A stretch of DNA of 64,000 nucleotides from Straminergon stramineum (taxonomy: Eukaryota > Streptophyta > Bryopsida > Hypnales > Calliergonaceae), in assembly GCA_963920665.1 (NCBI GenBank), contig OY987266.1, positions 16,683,001 to 16,747,000 on the forward strand, given 5' to 3'. The translations under genes were made by a program, and so were the position numbers. Positions 22,301-35,051 of this stretch are shown here, piece after piece. Below the pieces are notes generated by a model. The model was not told where the DNA came from. It worked only from the letters and a program-made list of their open reading frames with translations, and ran no database searches. The number at the start of each line of letters is the position of its first letter. The first letter of the stretch is position 1.

Positions 22301-23107
22301 AGTTCATTTCACAAGTTCTTATCCTTTCAAGGGTTAAAATACTCTGGCAATGATACAAGATAAAGTTGCTAAGCCAACCCCAGTACCTATAATTTTTACC
22401 GTGACTCCCAATCCAAACCTCAAACTCCCCAAAGATCAAACTAAAGGTGATCGCCAAACCCTAAGAAATCCACAAACGAGCAAATTGGTAACAAAATTCA
22501 ACAGGTTGCGAACTCAAAACCAACCTGGCGAGCGAGGCTCCATCCAATCCAACTTCGACAGCTCATGGCAACTCTCCGACATCAGAATTCCACGAGAAAA
22601 GTCGATCTCTTCCACCTGCTTACTTGCGGGAATATCCTCCACCGCAGCAAAAGTCGCACCATCCTCCGCTGGTGTAGGTTTCGCCACAGGCAATTCCTCA
22701 CTGGAGAGCAACTCTGGGGGTTTCGAAGGAGATGTCGGGGTAGCGAAGTAGCCGGAACGCATGTTCGAAAGTACAGCAGCCCCTGTCCATAAACACCACA
22801 CACACACACACGCATACACAATTTCTTCAACCCTAGACTTCAAGATCAGAACACAAAATCAGCCTCACGTTTAATTCAGAAATCTCTCAATACAAAATAA
22901 TTCAAACGCTCAAGCTTAATTGATAGAAGAGGGCTACGTACCTCCACCAGGAACTTCACCGAGAGTTTCATCGGGAGTTGGATCCCGAGCTCCATCGCCA
23001 CCTGAATCCCCAGCAGCGGCGTCGGCAGAGCTCGATGCCGACAAGGAGTGAGACGAAAGAGCGCCCGTGACGAGCTCCCAGTCGTTGCCGCTGCTTGTAT
23101 CACTCAT
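19364..23107 (-). CDS. ATG8-interacting protein 1-like (ATI1/ATI2 family), five exons
   Basis: Exons (minus strand): 22942-23107, 22525-22782, 21185-21496, 20463-20713, 19364-19480. All introns are GT-AG and phases match throughout (1, 1, 1, 0), giving 367 residues against about 266 in Arabidopsis ATI1. Family features: the N terminus NDWELV carries an ATG8-interacting motif W-x-x-V at residues 10-13. The C-terminal part WWNKQAAL...ANTYWSIALAAAVMGLVILG holds a single membrane segment at about 291-308. The last exon encodes a basic tail, QLARMKEMLSGRRR. The middle, about residues 55-245, is acidic and Ser/Glu-rich and looks disordered. ATI proteins are plant-specific receptors that bind ATG8 and take ER- and plastid-derived cargo to the vacuole; that role is known for the family and inferred here. 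Confidence 0.88.
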
Positions 23108-23756
23108 GGTTGGGATCCCTGAATTCGCTAAAACGCACGGAAATTGGCGAAATTTGTGCGAGAAAACCAGGAGAGAAATTCTGTGTGTGAATTCTTTGCA
23201 AAGCTTTGCAAAATTGAGAGTGAAACTGAGGAGCTTGATGAGACTCGGCAAGCGAAAGAGGGAGGATTTCCGTGGGGAGGAAGGCTGATGAAGCTCCCAA
23301 CACACGGGCAAGGGGGGCGGGGCAATAGAAGAGAGTCTGATGGCAATACAAACACTCAACCGGCCACGGCTAAGCTGAGATGGCATCCCTGCCGATTGGG
23401 GAACGCCAATGGGGAAAACTTCATTTTTCATTTTCCGGGTTTTCTTATTTGGGTAGGCTTTTTTGACTTTTTTTTTTCTTTGGGGGGAAATTTGGACTCC
23501 AAATTAAGGGAGCTAACCCATCTCCGACCACTTAAGCAGTTACATGTATCTGCAAGGCGGCTTTCTTCACTGCGGTAATTTTTCCCTGTCCAAAAATAGG
23601 GTTTGGAAGGTTTTCATAATCTTCCAAATTATTTTTTCTCAAAACAAAATTACCATGAATTTCTAAGCTGAAAATTTTGTTCCTCCCATATTGATGATAT
23701 AGGTCATCCTATTTTTGACTAAGGGTTGGTTGCACAATTGAGAGTCCTATAGCCCA

Positions 23757-24009
23757 ATCATAATGGCCGGGGTGGATTGACCCCCTCGCTCGTCCTTCCC
23801 AAGTCATTCCAGGGGTGTATGTGAAAAAAAAGACCCACTATTTTGTGCTTCATCAGCTGATCTTCTCTACCTCCCCTAACAAATTAGGGACCTCTGATTG
23901 CAAATATGAATTCAAAATTTACAAATTTTATCATGTGTGAAAACTAAAAAATTTCAGGGTTTTAACTTGGGGACAAGCGAGGGGGTCAATCCACCCCGGC
24001 CATCATAAC
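23757..24009. mobile_element. 237-bp MITE with 26-bp inverted ends, copy 1 (8-bp duplication)
   Basis: The element at 23765-24001 begins GGCCGGGGTGGATTGACC and ends with the inverse. The terminal repeats are 26 bp and perfect. Flanks ATCATAAT (23757-23764) and ATCATAAC (24002-24009) agree at 7 of 8 positions. A second copy with a perfect 8-bp duplication is at 44931-45166. An 8-bp duplication is typical of hAT elements, although the GGCCGGGG terminus is not the usual hAT CAGGG type. Both copies keep conserved interior blocks such as TTGCAAATATGAATTC and ATTTTGTGCTTCAT. Confidence 0.88.
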
Positions 24010-25772
24010 ACATCATTGGTGTGCCTTGTGCTGTTGCCAAAGGAATTGCCAAAGTTAAAATAATTTTCTAATTTTTTGATTCAAAAAAATCATCGAAATT
24101 CAATAGCTTTCACACCGTAGGTCAAAACTTCACAAAACAAAGTTCATGCACCCCTCTTCACCGAGGGCTTTCTAACAGTACCAAATATGGGTCCAACGGG
24201 ACATGCAATCCATGAAATCTCAATGTAACAAACAAACAAAACAAAACAAACAACCTAACTTAAGTTATAGACTCTTGATCACTTACTCATCTCATAATTG
24301 ATTGAAAATAGACCATCATACACTACCAACATGGAGGAGGGTGATCATAAATGGCTTGCCTCCTCTACATTGATTTGCCCTAATATTGTATGTGAAACAA
24401 GTTTATTAGAGTCACACTATTTTAAATTAGCACAAGTTAAAATATCACTTCATTTTACCAATTTCCACAAAACTCATTTTTTGTATGTGGTGATACCAAT
24501 TTTCTAGGTGATGCTCAAATCCCCCTTTACTAATAGGTCAAATCAATGTATTCTACATCTAGTTCAATTTTGGACATAAATTATTATACATGAGGGTCAA
24601 TTTTGGCAAAGAATTGTCAAAAGTGAATTTCAACATCAAATTTTTAGAGGTCCATGTCCTCTTAAACTAATTACAATTGAAGATGGCGTATGACACATTT
24701 TGACAAAAGATACATAATTTATATTCAATTTGACTATCATGTGGGATGAGTTTTTTTTGTCAAAAGTACCTTGTGTCATCTTGTGATTGGTTTATAATGT
24801 TGCAAACCTCTAAACCTCAGGGGGGATACCATCGAAATTTTAGAAAACTATATGAGATAAAAAATACAGTCAATTTAATAAGTTGGAGGAAAATTTTATA
24901 CCTTTGTTATATCTACCATAACAATGGTAATATATGTTTTAGGTGATTATATATAAAATAGGGTGTTTTATAATTCCTCCATTTTTATGCACAGTAGAAA
25001 AAAAAAATAGGATCCCAAACATGGGATCCCCTTAAACTTGATTAGTAGGTTCAATTGTATTATGACTGTTTGATCCGGTTGATGGCCAACTGGCTACTCC
25101 GTCCAATTTTGAATTAACTACATGGAGGAAAATTTGATTTTGTCTTTTTGGGTGGGGAGAGGGAGTACACTAGCATTTTCAACAACATTAGGATTAGCTC
25201 TGGCGCACATTCAATGCTCTGGTTGGACTTGCTAGTTTGCACAGTGAATTTCAATTCTGGTTTTTGCTTAGAATTTGGATCAAACCTCTGTCTTCCTACT
25301 CGTGGTCTTGGAATACTTGTTTCGCTTTTGGATTTTTGAAATCTATTTGGAGGAAGAGGCCGGTACAATACTTGATTTACATCAACTTTTGCTTGAAAAT
25401 TTTAGGGTGAGGCCCAATTTGAAAGTATATGGTGCACATGCCTTACAGAGTTTAGGGTTGTCTTGTCTACTTTCTGGTTGCTCTGATAAGGGAGACAATT
25501 CTTAACTTCTCTTTCATGTTTTGATGCATGCAGAACTTTGTGAATACTCTTATAATATTGGGGGTCTAGTTAGTAGCTCTATAGTTTTGGTTTGCTTCAC
25601 AATTTAGAGTGCACAGGAGCTGCTTTTGGTGTTTAGGGTTTCGTACAAACTTCCACTTCAACATTTAGGGTTCAGGACAGGATGAATGCTAATCCCTTGA
25701 GTTTTCACGATGGTTTTAGGGTTTGCAGGGTGTTGCCAACTCTCGTGTTTCGGATAATTATCAAAATTCAAT
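24010..25772. other. intergenic / possible 5' region of the transposon-like ORF
   Basis: No supported coding region. From about 25635 to 25745 the plus strand has several TTTAGGGTTT-type teloboxes and ends in a plausible acceptor TTTGCAG|GG about 40 bp before the ATG at 25773. This looks like a plant 5' leader with an intron serving the downstream ORF. Confidence 0.4.
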
Positions 25773-28700
25773 ATGACAAAGATCAAGGTGTACACCCTCA
25801 CACATGAAGGTATATCGCTAAAATGCATTGGAACCATGAAAGGTGAGGTTGGAGAATCTTTAGCTAACCTTAGAGTGCGGTTGGAAGAGAAGAAAGTGTT
25901 GAATTTTTTATTTCAATATTGGGATCTTGAAGAATGCTATCGAGTGGCCATTACGCTCGAATCGCTAAATGACATTGAAGACAGTGTTTTCATGATCTTG
26001 ATTATTGAGGATGACCTTGAGAATTCAGCAAGCAAGCGACAATGCCTTGACTCCGAGCCAGATCTTAGAATTAATTGAGAGAGCAACATCATTCACTTGG
26101 ACGAGCTAGAATTCCCCAATATCAACACTACCGAGCATGCGGAACTACCTATAGATCCAATCTCTTGTTCTAGGGTTAGTGCTGCAACTGAAGAATGTTT
26201 TTTGAAGTCACAAATTGTAACTAGAGAGGTTATAGCAATGTATACTGAAGGAGAACAAAAATTACGCAAAGTGTTGAAGGATGTGTCATTGGAGGATCAT
26301 GAATGGTGCCTCAAGTCGTATGATCGCCATAGAAAAGCAATTGTAATTCTCTATTGCTTGGAGTGCAAGAAGGATTTTGGCGGGGTAGATGGACAACATA
26401 CGAAGGACAAAGTTTCAAATTTGTTCTCCAATTTCAGAAAGAGCCACATCATGAGTAACCTACACAATAGAAGTTGGTGTTCAAGGAAGGGTTTAGATTG
26501 GTGCAACCACCCCAAATCAATTGCAAAGGGGAAGAAAAATGTAATCCTTACTACAAAAGATCATAGGCAGCTAGTCTTGGAAGGTGTCGATATACTGAAG
26601 CAAGTGAACGATGATCTTGATCCAAATCGGAAGACTTTTTAAGTGATTGGAGGAGATCCCCACAGTACAGAATAGAAGAGCTTTTGGTGGAAAACGAAGT
26701 ATGTCTTTTGTAATGAGCTCTACATTTTGTGCCCTCCAAAGAAAAATTTAGATGCAAACCTAAGGAACGACACTGGAAGAAACCGACATGCTGAAAAGGT
26801 GTTAGAGGCTGGGAGAGTTGGAAAGCATGTAGCAATTTCAGGCAAGCGGGGGAGGCCTACAAAGTCAACAACTGACAGTTCCCAATCAAGCCACAAGCAA
26901 CTCCATGCATTCTTTGGCCATGTTGTTGATAGCCCTCAAGTAAATCTTTTGGAATCCATGAATCACTGTGATTGGAAACTACTGATGTGCTGGGTTTTTT
27001 GTGGACCATTTGCGGTGTGTGTTGGGAAATTGTTTGAAGTTCAGGGTTTGCTATTTGACATTAAGCGTGGTCAATGCTGGTATGCCGAACCTTGGTTGTA
27101 GAAAGTTGTTGTCTTGGATGGTAATGCTGTAAAAATTAATGGTACTTTTAGGCACCGTAGTTGCCGTAGAATGTCAATGGGTACCAAATCTTGGTCTGGT
27201 CTAACTTGCAACATGTGTGCAACTATCCCTTGTCTAATAGACTTTAGGTTGAGGGTGATAAGGGAGGACAAGTCTATTGAAAAACGAGGAAGAAGAACTA
27301 CAGAGGGTAGAAGACGCATTGGATACTTGTCTTTGCCAAGACTTACCACACACATTAGGTTGGTCTCTAGGAAATTGAGAACTGAGCATTTGTTTCATTG
27401 GGCAGCAAAGCTTAGGATTACACAATTAAAAGTGAAACGTCCTACCCTAAAGGAATCAATAGAAGTAGCTTCAAACAAACACAATTTATATAAGTTTTGT
27501 ATAGATATTTTGAGTGTGCATAGGTCTGGTTTGTTTGGAGATAGGCCAACATTATGGGATTTCTTGCGAGATGTAGTAGCTAATTTGAATGGCAGGAAGG
27601 AGGGCTTTAGGTACTCCAAGAATTCAAAGGCACTTGTCCAAGCCATGAAGATCTACGAAGATAGGAGAATGTGTGACTTGTTTGCACTAAATTATGTTGG
27701 CCCTAGTTACAATACAGTAAAAAGGGAGAGTAGGAAGGATGTGCAACATGTACTAGGGGAGCATGGTGAAATTTTTGCAATAGTAATCAAGATTTACAAA
27801 GATGCCAAAGTTGTACATGGAATTGTTAGGGCAATTCCAATCATATTAGCAGAGGATGAGAGAAAGGTGAGATCCAAAGTATCATATGAGCAACATTTTG
27901 ACACCCTTATTGGATTTTGTGGCCCAAAGCACAACCATGCCTACATATGCAATTACAAATCCACTGTGGGCACTAGGGAGGCAGGTTACAATCAAATTGT
28001 GGATTGCTTTCGTTTTGACAAAGTCGGAGGTTTTGCAAGGGTGATCGTGGTGAACTTGCTTCATGACAAATTGCCCAGGTTAGTATTGTGCGTCTCTTGT
28101 ACTTGTAATTGTTTTGATTCGAAGTGGATGAAGAATCAGTGGATCATAATCGAGGAATTGTGGGAGAGACACTACAAGGTTGTTGTTGGACCCATAATTG
28201 GACATACCAGTGATGGAGATTCACGGAGGCGGCAGTTCATGTTGGCTGAGTATAAATCCATTGATGGTCAGTGTTTGAAGGTGGATTGACCAGGTTGGGT
28301 ATTTAGTGGTAAGTTGGATTCAGATGGGAATGCCTTTAGGTTACATGACTAGGATTTTATTCATAATGGGAAAAAACTTATTAACCCTATAGATTCCCTT
28401 GTTAGAATACCGCAACTTGGATGTGATGTGGTTACATTGACTCACTTGAGATTAGCTTACAACAAGTTCAGCTGTGACCTACATGGACTCAAACTAGAGG
28501 ACACAAATCAGAAAGACCATCAAAATTGGGTGTTAGCATAGAGAATTTGCTAGAAGCAAGTTTGAGACTATTTAGCAAAGCTCCGAACCTCAAAGGAGGT
28601 TCATGAAGAGCGCACACTTGGAACTGAGTACTACTTGGAGGTTTGCTCTAACTACATTGATATTTTTTTGTCTCCAAGTTTGGACTTGAGGTCTCACATC

Positions 28701-29943
28701 GTTTTAGTGTCCAAGGTGTCTTTCTTCTTCCAAATTTGGAAATTGTGGTTTCATTTTGGAAACCATGCGGTTGGAGGAAATTCTAAAAAAATAACTACTG
28801 CTACTAATTTTGTCTCACAACAAATAATGCTTCATAGATGTCCAAATGTCATGCCACTTTGTTGTCCTGCTTATTATTCACTTTCGAGACAAGTATCCTG
28901 AGCTAGCAGTTCCACTCCATTTGACTCGGAGTAATGCTTGTGAAATGTTTTTTTCCAAAATTGGAGGAATGGAAGGGCACAAGAGAGCCTACGACTTCCA
29001 TGAGTTGGTTAGTACTGCTAACACATTGAATCGGTTAACAACAATTGAGTACAAAGAGAATGGTTTGAAATTTGGGAGAGTTCATAATAAAATGATAAAT
29101 GTTTGGGTTGCCTTGCATCCACTTGGTGAGCTAGAAGTTCCTTGCAATCTTGCTGATTATACACTCATTGCTACTAATGACGAAGTGGTAACAACCTTAC
29201 AGGAAGGTCTAAGAGAAGCTCAAAGCATACTCAGGGTTTTGAACATGGCACCTGTAGTCCAGTGTGCAAGCAAAGCTTGGTTTCTAACTCCATGGTTGGT
29301 GGAAAGAGCTGACTCGCAGCACTTTGCTTATATTCCTACAAATTTTCCAATAAGGGGAGAAGATGGTGACACTGAAGTGCTCCGGGCTGCTCTTGAAGCC
29401 ATTGCCTTGCATGAAGTTAGTGTTGACAGCAACCATGTTTCCTTTGTCGAAGGAGAAGAAGAGATTGTCGAAGATGGCTCTCCAGCTCTAAATGTTCTAG
29501 AAGCTGAGGCTTAGAATGTAGTTTGTGAAATGTTGAACTCTAAGGAGCTTCAAGTGAGCAATGCACTCTCCGTAGATAAGGTAATACCTTTTGTACAATA
29601 TGGAGGGCACAATATTTATAAGTCCACCCTAGTGTTATAGATGAATGCTAATCCATTTCTATCCAAGGATCGGTTAACAAGAGTGAAGAATTCAATTTAC
29701 TTTAATAATTCTGATGATTACATTAGTGCTTCCTCTTCTATGGAGTCAATGTTGTTGGGCCTTGGGATGGATTGTGGTGTCTATTTCATGCAAAGGAGTA
29801 CTACAACTATATCATCTTCAATAAAAGTAGCTATTCGGAGGACTAGGGGAAGACCCTCAAAAATTTTGCAACCCACATGTGTCTTGAATGGAGTGGACTA
29901 GGGCACTCGATGTATAGGTAGAGTGCAAAAAATGAGGCACAAG
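25773..29943 (+). pseudogene. very long transposon-like ORF of unknown family, nonsense-decayed
   Basis: I do not recognise this protein. One frame runs from the ATG at 25773 to about 28850, interrupted by stops at 26076, 26640, 26673, 27099, 28287, 28350, 28539, 28551 and 28563. A +1 shift between about 28846 and 28900 moves it to the next frame, which continues to 29943 with stops at 29512, 29638 and 29899. The translation is protein-like throughout (over 1,350 codons). Visible features: an acidic N terminus; a C-x2-C...H...C cluster (YCLECKKDF...NRSWC, near 26360-26490) that may be a zinc finger; two AT-hooks, GKRGRPTKS (about 26850) and RGRPSK (about 29850); and GPIIGHTSDGDSRRRQF (about 28190), whose D resembles an RNase H-fold catalytic acid. 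Zinc finger, AT-hooks and an acidic motif suggest a transposase or domesticated relative; that is inference. A CACTA element interrupts its 3' part. Confidence 0.6.
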
Positions 29944-31568
29944 CACTACAACAAAATGGATGTTTTATGATTGCAAAAAATGACTGTAGTGAGTCAAAAA
30001 ATTTGAAAATATGACTCATGCAGGAATTACTATAGATGACACGCAACATGACTGGGTCTAGTCATTACCGACTAGTCGCTTCGGACATGAGTCATATTTG
30101 TAGTCATCGTATTTGGGGGGTATAATTAGCCATATTTTGCCAATGTGACATATACATTGACTATTTTTGGAGATTTGACTTTTTCTTGACCTGCCCGGGC
30201 AAGGAAAAAAAGTCTACGTGGCATGTGACTACTTGTAGTCATATTTTAAGCTGACGTGGACTATGACTATAGTGAGTCATATTTTGATAAATGAGGCATA
30301 TAACTTTTTGTAGTCATATTTTGGGATGATGTGGAATATGATTTTTGTGAGTCATATTTTTTGTCGATGTGAAAAATGACTCTCATGGATTATATTCTTT
30401 GTATGTTGATGTAGAAAATGACTCTAGTGGATCTTATTTTTCATTGATGTGGAATATGACCTTCAAGAGTCACTTTTTTTATTGATGTGAAATATGACTG
30501 ATGTAAATCATATTTTTGGCTATGTAGTAGTTCACATGGAATGTTACTAGTAATTTTATGATTGAATGTAGTTATATTTTTAAAAGTATAGAGTGACATT
30601 ATTGACATGATTGTGAGCATTATATACCTACAACAAGTCAAATTTTGATTAAGATATATTATAAAACATGACTCAAGCAAGTAATATTTGTAACTAGGTG
30701 ACTTGAGGTTTATAGTAACTTTTGTTATAAATTGTAATCACATTTTCCATACATTCTAAATTGACATGAGGCATTGCAATCGTGCATCAATATGGTTTAG
30801 TAGTTGTATAAATGACTACATACAATAAAAAATGAGTAAATATGATTTTTGAGATGCACAAAGATAATCATATTGAAGAGAGAAAATGCAAAAAAAAAAA
30901 TGTGACTCTTTTCAATGACATTTATTAGTTACTAACAAAAAACATATCACAATGACAGTCTATAAATATATATATTCCTATACACTCTAGGACTTGTAAT
31001 TCCTTACAAAAATGTGAAGAAGTTGTCTCTCTAGTGTTGAAAATAGCCTCCAATAACTTCAATCCAGCTTTAAGTGTCTACACATAAAATGAAAGAGGTT
31101 AACTTTTAGTAAATGAACAATATAACTCAATCTTCAAAGATTTAAAGCAACATAAAATGTGAAGCACAAGTTTAAAGTCAGAAGAATCCATAATCACTGT
31201 ATCTCTAGAAAACACAAGAAAATAAGAGAAAAAAACAACAATAGTAATAAAAGGAACAAAAACTAGAAGGCAGCAAGTGCTAAGAGGTAATAATAAGCAA
31301 GAAGTAAGATGTAACAAAAAGAAACAAGAAGTAAGAATTAAGATGCAATAAGAAGCAACAAGAAATACAATTTAAAATGCTATAAATAATAAGAAAAAAC
31401 AAATCAAGATGCAACAAGAAACAACAAGAGAGACAAGTTAAGATGCAATAAAATGCAACAAATAACAACAAAAAACAAGAATTGAAAGGCAATAAGAAAC
31501 ACAAATTAAAATGCATCAAGAAGAGATTAAAAGCAAGAATTAAGAAGCATAAGAGACAAGAATTAGGA

Positions 31569-31910
31569 AACAAGAATTAGGAAACAAGAATTAAGACATA
31601 ACAAGAGGAAACTAGAAGCAAAAAGCAAAATCTAAGAAACAAGAAGAGGCAAGAATTAGGAAACAAGAATTAAGACATAACAAGAAGAAACTAGAAGCAA
31701 GGAGCAAAATCTAAGAAGCAAGAAGAGGCAAGAATTAGGAAACAAGAATTAAGAGGTAGAAAGAAAAGACTAGAAGCAAGAATCAAGAATTAGGAACCAA
31801 GAATTAAGACGTAACAAACAAAAACTATAAGCAAGAATTAAGAATTAGAAAGTAAGAATTAAAAGGTAATAAGAAGAAACTAGAAGCAAGAATCAAGAAC
31901 TGAGAAGCAA
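31569..31910. repeat. purine-rich minisatellite inside the CACTA element
   Basis: Degenerate tandem units built on CAAGAATTAGGAAACAAG and GAAACTAGAAGCAA. The TTAAGRNRTAA block recurs at 31591, 31670 and 31749 (79-bp steps) and again near 31804 and 31859 (55-bp steps). The surrounding 31200-32040 is almost free of C and T in long stretches, so one strand is strongly purine-rich. Confidence 0.7.
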
Positions 31911-31990
31911 CAAAAAGTAAGAACTAATAAGAAAGAAGAAGCCAAAGCTACAAAACAACAAGAAGCAAAACCTAAGAGACAACCAAAAAC

Positions 31991-32042
31991 AAAGAAGAAG
32001 AAGAAGAAGAAGAAGAAGAAGAAGAAGAAGAAGAAGAAGAAA
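31991..32042. repeat. (GAA)n microsatellite, about 50 bp
   Basis: An uninterrupted run of about 16 GAA units directly after the purine-rich minisatellite. Long GAA tracts can form triplex DNA; here it is a plain observation of a simple repeat. Confidence 0.95.
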
Positions 32043-34862
32043 CAGTAGTTAGGGTTTCAAAACCCTAAATCAATGGCGGCTACATAGAAGTGGCGGCTAG
32101 GGTTTTCAAACTTTAATCATGTGACTTACCCTAGTCATGCACATGACTTGACGTAGTCGTGTGAGTTAGTAAATCTGACTATACTAAGCAACTAAGCTAT
32201 TTTAACAAGAAAATTTGCTTCAAAGTGGATGTATGTTGCAATACAATTCTACAAAATGTCTAAAGAAAAATTGCAAGGCCTTCAATACCTACAATTATGG
32301 CAAAAAAAGACAACTTAGCAAATGCCTTCCATCAATCAAAGTATCTATGTCTATGCACTAAGTATATAAGAGTAAAAATATTTAATAAAAGCACTATTTA
32401 AAAGTATCTTTGAAGTAGAAAAAAGGATTATATTTTTATAGTCTATATCCTTCAAAGAACATTTAAGCAACCATCTTTTAATTACAATACAAGCACATGT
32501 ATCATAGTGAGCCTCAATCTTTATATGAATAATTTTGTGACTTCTAAACGGACCTTTAAAGTCCCTCTATAAATATGACTTATATGACATTGCAACGAAC
32601 CTTTTTAAGAAAGAGACAAACTTCAATATATAATATATGTGAGTATTTTATTTATATCCTTGATATTTGGAGGTCTAAAATTTTGACCTAGATTGGCCAA
32701 AATCAATTAAAACTTCTAATTTTCATAATTTGTGTTTGTTTTAGTTTAGATGTGAACCACTTATAGTTTATCATTAGAAAAAAAAAAATGGTTCACTGTT
32801 TAGAACGCCAATTGAACAATACTTAAATATCTAACTTAGGAAATTTGAAGCCCAATAACAAAAAAATATAAATAGATGAAGATTTGTCTCTAATTCATCC
32901 TTCAAGATTTCATCCAACATTTTATTTTAGCCTATAAGTCTCAATTCATTTTTACTTTCAAAATTGGATTCTAAATGTCACTACATTTAAAGTTCCCTTT
33001 TTGACTTGAATTGGATGAACTTTCGTATTTTTTATCTAAAACTAATACTATAGAATATTCAATTTCATTGTTCTCTATCTTCCATAATTTTTATCTATTT
33101 TTTAAAGTGTGATATGTTACTTGAATTTTCTACAAATTAACTAAGTGATCTTGAATTCAAATTTGGATTTAATAAATTCTTAGAGGTTTGACCTAAACCT
33201 CTAATTTGTAGCGCAAATATAGTTTCTACAAAAAGAGAAAAAACTAAATGCTAAATTTAAGGACATGCCTTGGAATCTGTTTCCACTACATCCCCAATCT
33301 CCAACAATTCAACAAGTATATTGTAATTGTATCATGAGGTCTACTTTAATCCATTTTTATTGCATTTATTGTGTTTTTGTATATAACTTAAATAACAACT
33401 TTTACAATAAGAGGTATAAATTAGATATATGATCTAATTCTTTTCTTTCAATCTATTTCTTTCTACTTTTCCCTCTTTACTTTCTCTATATTATTTTCAA
33501 TATTTTTTTTTTCCTTTATTTTTGGGGATAGTTTAGAATTGCAATCTTTAACTTCTATTACTACTAATTGATTTCTAATTACTCTAGGAATTAAACAATT
33601 GTAATGACATCAACTTCATAACTGCTAACTAAATATCTACTTAAGACTTTGAAACTTCGTTTGATCAACTATGTGTATTGTAATCAACAATCTCTGTATA
33701 ATACAAAGTCAAATCCCTATAAGGGGGTCATATTAATCTCCTAACCATGTCCAAAGTTTCTAGTAGTAACTTGGAATCTACACTTCTTCTTCAAACACTT
33801 AGAGACTCTCAACACTGATTGCACTCCTCGCTTACTTTTGCTTCATGGCCACTTGGGTATGAATTTTGCTCACATTCTTCTTTCTTTTCCTTGAATTAGA
33901 TCTTTCCTAAGCTTCAAGTGTTTTTTCTAAACTCCACAACCTTCAATCTATATTACTAGTTTAAATGCATTAGGTTTTGTTTTGTATTAACCATCACAAT
34001 CAATTAGCATAATTAGTCAAACCCATGACAAATTCCAATATTGGGTCAAGGGAGGCCTGGTTTTCATCTTGGGTTCTTAGGCTTAGTCCCACCTTGGTGC
34101 TTTGGTCTGTCTATAGGCTTTTATTCCTGTCTAATTTTCCCTTAAATCCTCAAAAAAAAATTCATTATCTCCTATTATTAATTACTTTATTCTTCTCTAT
34201 TCCTTTTCTATTTCTTATAAATTTTTTAAATATATTAATAAAAATATAAACATATGCCACCCTAAATTATTTGGACATTAAGTCTTTAATAGACACATTA
34301 TACAAAAGAAAATAATTTATTTTAATAGGTATTAAACAAAGTCATGCCTTAATTTCAAGGAATGGCCTTTAGGGGCAAAATATAAAAGAGTCATCTTAGA
34401 TTTCCCACCTTTTCCTTAGACTTCCTCCAATGGAAAAAAAAATAACTACCAAAGAAATATATCTATAAAATATGACTGCAAAATATGACTAAAGTAAAAA
34501 TATGACTAACAAATATGACTAAAGTGAAAGTATGACTTAGCACTCTCCAAATATATTCCCCATCCAAATTTCTTCAGGCTGCCCTAAAGGAAAAAAATGT
34601 GACTATTATAGAAATTTGACTGCAAAATATGACTATTATATATGATTGTGCATTCTCCAAACATGTTCCCCATGAAGTCCTATGAAATATTTTTGTGTTC
34701 CAAACAAATGTATACTATAAGCCCATGATGTACAAGGCCAACATATAAGTAGCAGTCATATTTCTCTCCAAAGTATTGGCCTCCAAAAATATTACTACAA
34801 GTAGTCACCAATCATCCTCAATCATATTTTTAGAGTCATAAAACATCCATTTTGTTTTAGTG

Positions 34863-35051
34863 TTAGATAAGACAACTAATCTTCATGGACTAGAAGCCAC
34901 GACCTTGCAGGAAGACCTCATACCAAAGACACCCATCATGTACGATGCAGTGGAAGTAAAGCCCAATGTGGTTGCAATTGCATTGCAACGTCTGAGATGT
35001 GATGACATAGAAACAAATGACATACAATACTTTGATGCAGATTATGATTGA
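34863..35051 (+). pseudogene. short open frame between the two CACTA right ends
   Basis: Sixty-two codons starting TTA GAT AAG directly after the inner CACTA right end and ending TGA, with an acidic C terminus (IQYFDADYD). If the segment 29944-34862 is removed, this frame continues the interrupted plus-strand ORF exactly after ATG AGG CAC AAG (29932-29943), so it may be that protein's C terminus. The alternative is that it is a fragment carried inside a larger CACTA element. No domain is recognised. Confidence 0.4.

Noticed and set aside
25773..29943. LTR retrotransposon polyprotein
   Set aside because: No reverse transcriptase, protease or integrase motifs and no long terminal repeats around it were visible.
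31200..32042. CRISPR-like array
   Set aside because: Units are degenerate and purine-rich without fixed repeats and unique spacers, in a plant genome.
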